The position numbers and the translations under genes were made by a program. A DNA stretch of 14,257 nt from Desulfuromonadales bacterium. GTDB taxonomy: Bacteria > Desulfobacterota > Desulfuromonadia > Geobacterales > Pseudopelobacteraceae. The stretch's first letter is position 1. Each line of letters opens with the position of its first letter. Where the stretch lies: assembly GCA_015688915.1 (NCBI GenBank), contig JAATGX010000103.1, positions 1 to 14,257 of the forward strand, in the 5' to 3' direction. The notes below the pieces were generated by a model. That model searched no databases. It was not told the origin of the DNA and was given only the letters and a program-made list of their open reading frames with translations. Shown piece by piece: positions 12,515 to 14,257 of the stretch.

Positions 12515-14257
12515 TCACACCTCGATCCTGAACTCCGCGCCGTCCCCCACGTTGCGGGCCGTGAGTCTGCCGTCCATGTTTTTCTCGATGATCACCTTGG
12601 ACATGTACAGGCCGATGCCGTTCCCCTTGACCGGGTCATTGGGGGTGAAGTAGGGATAGAATATCCGGGGCAGGTTATCCTCGGCGATGCCGCCACCGTT
12701 ATCCCTGACGACCAGCAGCGAGCGGCCGTTTTCGCGGCCGATGCGGATCGAGATGCGGGGAGCCGCGACCCTGCGTTCCACAAGGGCGTCACGGGCATTG
12801 GCGAGGATGTTGAGCAGTACCTGGGCGTATTCGTTCTGATAGCCGACGGCGCTGACGCCCCCTTCGCTGGTTACGTCCACCCTGATCCGGCAGCTCTCCA
12901 GGGTAGCGGCGATGAATTCAAGGGAGCTGTTCACCACCGTGTTGATCTCGAAGGTGCGTTTTTCCTTGTCCTGGCGGAAGAAGTTGCGAAAATCATCGAT
13001 GGTGCGGGACATGTGGAGGATCACGTCCATGGCCTTGTCGGCCTCCTTGTTCACCTCCGCGGCGGTCAGGTCGCCGGACTGGTAGGCAAGCTGCAGGTTC
13101 TGCACGATCAACCCGATATTGTTGAGCGGCTGGCGCCACTGGTGGGAGATGTTGTTGATCATCTCGCCCATGGCTGCCAGGCGTCCCTGCTGAATCAGCA
13201 TCTGATCCTTGTGGCGCAGTTCGGCCACAGCTTCGTTGATCCCGTCCGCCAGCACCTTGTTCAGCTCCTCGAGCTGGCGTTGCTTGACGGCGAGCGCCTC
13301 CTGGGTCTGTTGCCGTTCCGCGACCTCCTGCTCCAGCAGTATGGCCTGCTCGTGCAACTCCTCGCGGGATTGTTCGAGTTGCGCCAGGGTCTGGCCGAGC
13401 GTGCGGTTCAGGCGGAGTACGCTCGTGTAGCGCCAGTATCCCATGCCCAGCGCGCTGAACACCAGCGCCGCCGTCACGGTCCAGGCGACCGTGGCCGTTG
13501 TCCAGAATGCCTTTGGCTTGCCCCACCATTTGAAGTAGATCTTCCGATACTCGGGGGTTCCCACGAATTGGCCGATTGCCCGGTTCAGGCGTTCCTGCAA
13601 TTCGGTTTCGTCCGGTCGCAGCGCCATGGCGCGCACACCTTCGAGCAGAGGCGGTTCCAGCACCCGCAGATGGCCTTCAAGGCCCAGGTCCAACGCCAGT
13701 TTCACCATGCTGGGCGCGGGGACCAGGGCAATGTCCAGATCCTCCGACAGCAGGTCGAAGAGCAGCTTGCGCAGACTGTCATAGGGCCCGGGCTGGCATG
13801 AGTCGCGACACCGCCGGTCCCCATGGGAGCTGCTTCCCCGCATTACCCCGGCGCGCATGCCTCCCCGCAGCCCGTCGAACCGCCCTTCGTTGAGCACGAT
13901 GTACGATATGGGCTGGGTATCCACCGGCCTGGTGAACATGAAGCGGCGCTTGCGCTCTTCGTTGATGGTCAGGGCGGGATCGAAACCGCCGACCCGGCGG
14001 AAACCCTCGGCGGAGACCGACTGGTTGGAGCCGGAGGCCGCCGCCCAGAGCACGCCACAATCGGGCTGCGTGGTCAGGGCCTCCATCTCCAGCTCATAGA
14101 GCCGGCGTAGGCCGAAGCCCGGATAGATGCCCGCCTGGGCCCGCTGGTCGATCGTCTCGAAGGCTTCCCGGATCTGCCGGCGTGTCACCGTCGAACGGGT
14201 GATTTCGGCCGCGGACATGCGCGCGACGCGGGCTTCCTCGCCGCGTTTCGGCGTGCC
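12515..14257 (-). CDS. Membrane sensor histidine kinase with solute-binding-like sensor, N-terminus outside window
   Basis: The frame is open to the window edge (581 codons); an ATG at 14218 exists but has no clear claim as the start. Numbering from it: about 88-235 resemble the distal part of a SBP_bac_3 periplasmic sensor (ERKRRFMFTRPV, LDIALVPAPS, TPEYRKIYFKWWG). About 238-262 is one transmembrane helix. About 270-335 is a coiled coil. The HisKA phospho-acceptor is His359 in NNISHQWRQPLN. The HATPase domain has the N box LLNILANARDAL (Asn474), DNGGGI, and KGNGIGL. The kinase is therefore complete. Residues 1-87 do not look like an SBP N-lobe; NQSVSAEGFRRVGGFDPAL recalls a family-2 glycosyltransferase. 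No response regulator is adjacent. A chimeric N-terminus by deletion or misassembly is possible. Confidence 0.88.
   Translation of the reverse strand, partial: GTPKRGEEARVARMSAAEITRSTVTRRQIREAFETIDQRAQAGIYPGFGLRRLYELEMEALTTQPDCGVLWAAASGSNQSVSAEGFRRVGGFDPALTINEERKRRFMFTRPVDTQPISYIVLNEGRFDGLRGGMRAGVMRGSSSHGDRRCRDSCQPGPYDSLRKLLFDLLSEDLDIALVPAPSMVKLALDLGLEGHLRVLEPPLLEGVRAMALRPDETELQERLNRAIGQFVGTPEYRKIYFKWWGKPKAFWTTATVAWTVTAALVFSALGMGYWRYTSVLRLNRTLGQTLAQLEQSREELHEQAILLEQEVAERQQTQEALAVKQRQLEELNKVLADGINEAVAELRHKDQMLIQQGRLAAMGEMINNISHQWRQPLNNIGLIVQNLQLAYQSGDLTAAEVNKEADKAMDVILHMSRTIDDFRNFFRQDKEKRTFEINTVVNSSLEFIAATLESCRIRVDVTSEGGVSAVGYQNEYAQVLLNILANARDALVERRVAAPRISIRIGRENGRSLLVVRDNGGGIAEDNLPRIFYPYFTPNDPVKGNGIGLYMSKVIIEKNMDGRLTARNVGDGAEFRIEV

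Overview
The window looks like a high-GC chromosomal segment of a Geobacterales bacterium (Desulfuromonadota, Geobacter and relatives). This rests on gene content and order: mfd followed by tandem SurA/parvulin lipoproteins, a bacteriohemerythrin, degenerate receiver proteins, and a heptose/LPS block next to mreB. It is an assignment from remembered family context, not from a database search.

Left part, + strand (1-3400): the 3' end of mfd, then two lipoprotein foldases of the SurA/parvulin type, closed by a strong bidirectional terminator. Between the two foldases sits a 13-bp hairpin whose T-tract faces the minus strand. Middle part (3400-4910): a small cassette with an XRE-type repressor on the minus strand, facing away from a bacteriohemerythrin and a small unrecognised gene on the plus strand. 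A 345-bp intergenic region lies between them, with a good sigma70-like promoter overlapping a 21-bp-spaced direct repeat and a 12-bp palindrome. The cassette is bracketed by two terminators that share the same stem core (AGCCGTTC/GAACGGCT).

Right part (4932-14257), all on the minus strand. Read in the direction of transcription it holds: a membrane sensor histidine kinase (open at the window edge), mreB, a family-2 glycosyltransferase, gmhA, a tentatively deoxyhypusine-synthase-like protein, a broken MNT nucleotidyltransferase with an intact HEPN partner, hldE, and a degenerate double-receiver protein. GmhA and HldE supply ADP-heptose for the LPS core. The glycosyltransferase overlaps gmhA by 4 nt, so this is a cell-envelope region, interrupted by an MNT/HEPN module of toxin-antitoxin type.

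The most notable signals are four. (1) An in-frame TAG replaces the serine of the nucleotidyltransferase GS...SDxD active site, while the rest of the frame and its HEPN partner are intact. (2) Two long inverted-repeat elements built of (CACRGAGA) units sit directly behind gmhA and mreB, and a third, unrelated GGGGACCAGGGA hairpin sits behind the kinase gene. (3) The sensor kinase has an N-terminus that resembles a piece of a glycosyltransferase rather than the expected solute-binding N-lobe. (4) The hemerythrin promoter region carries operator-like repeats next to an XRE regulator.
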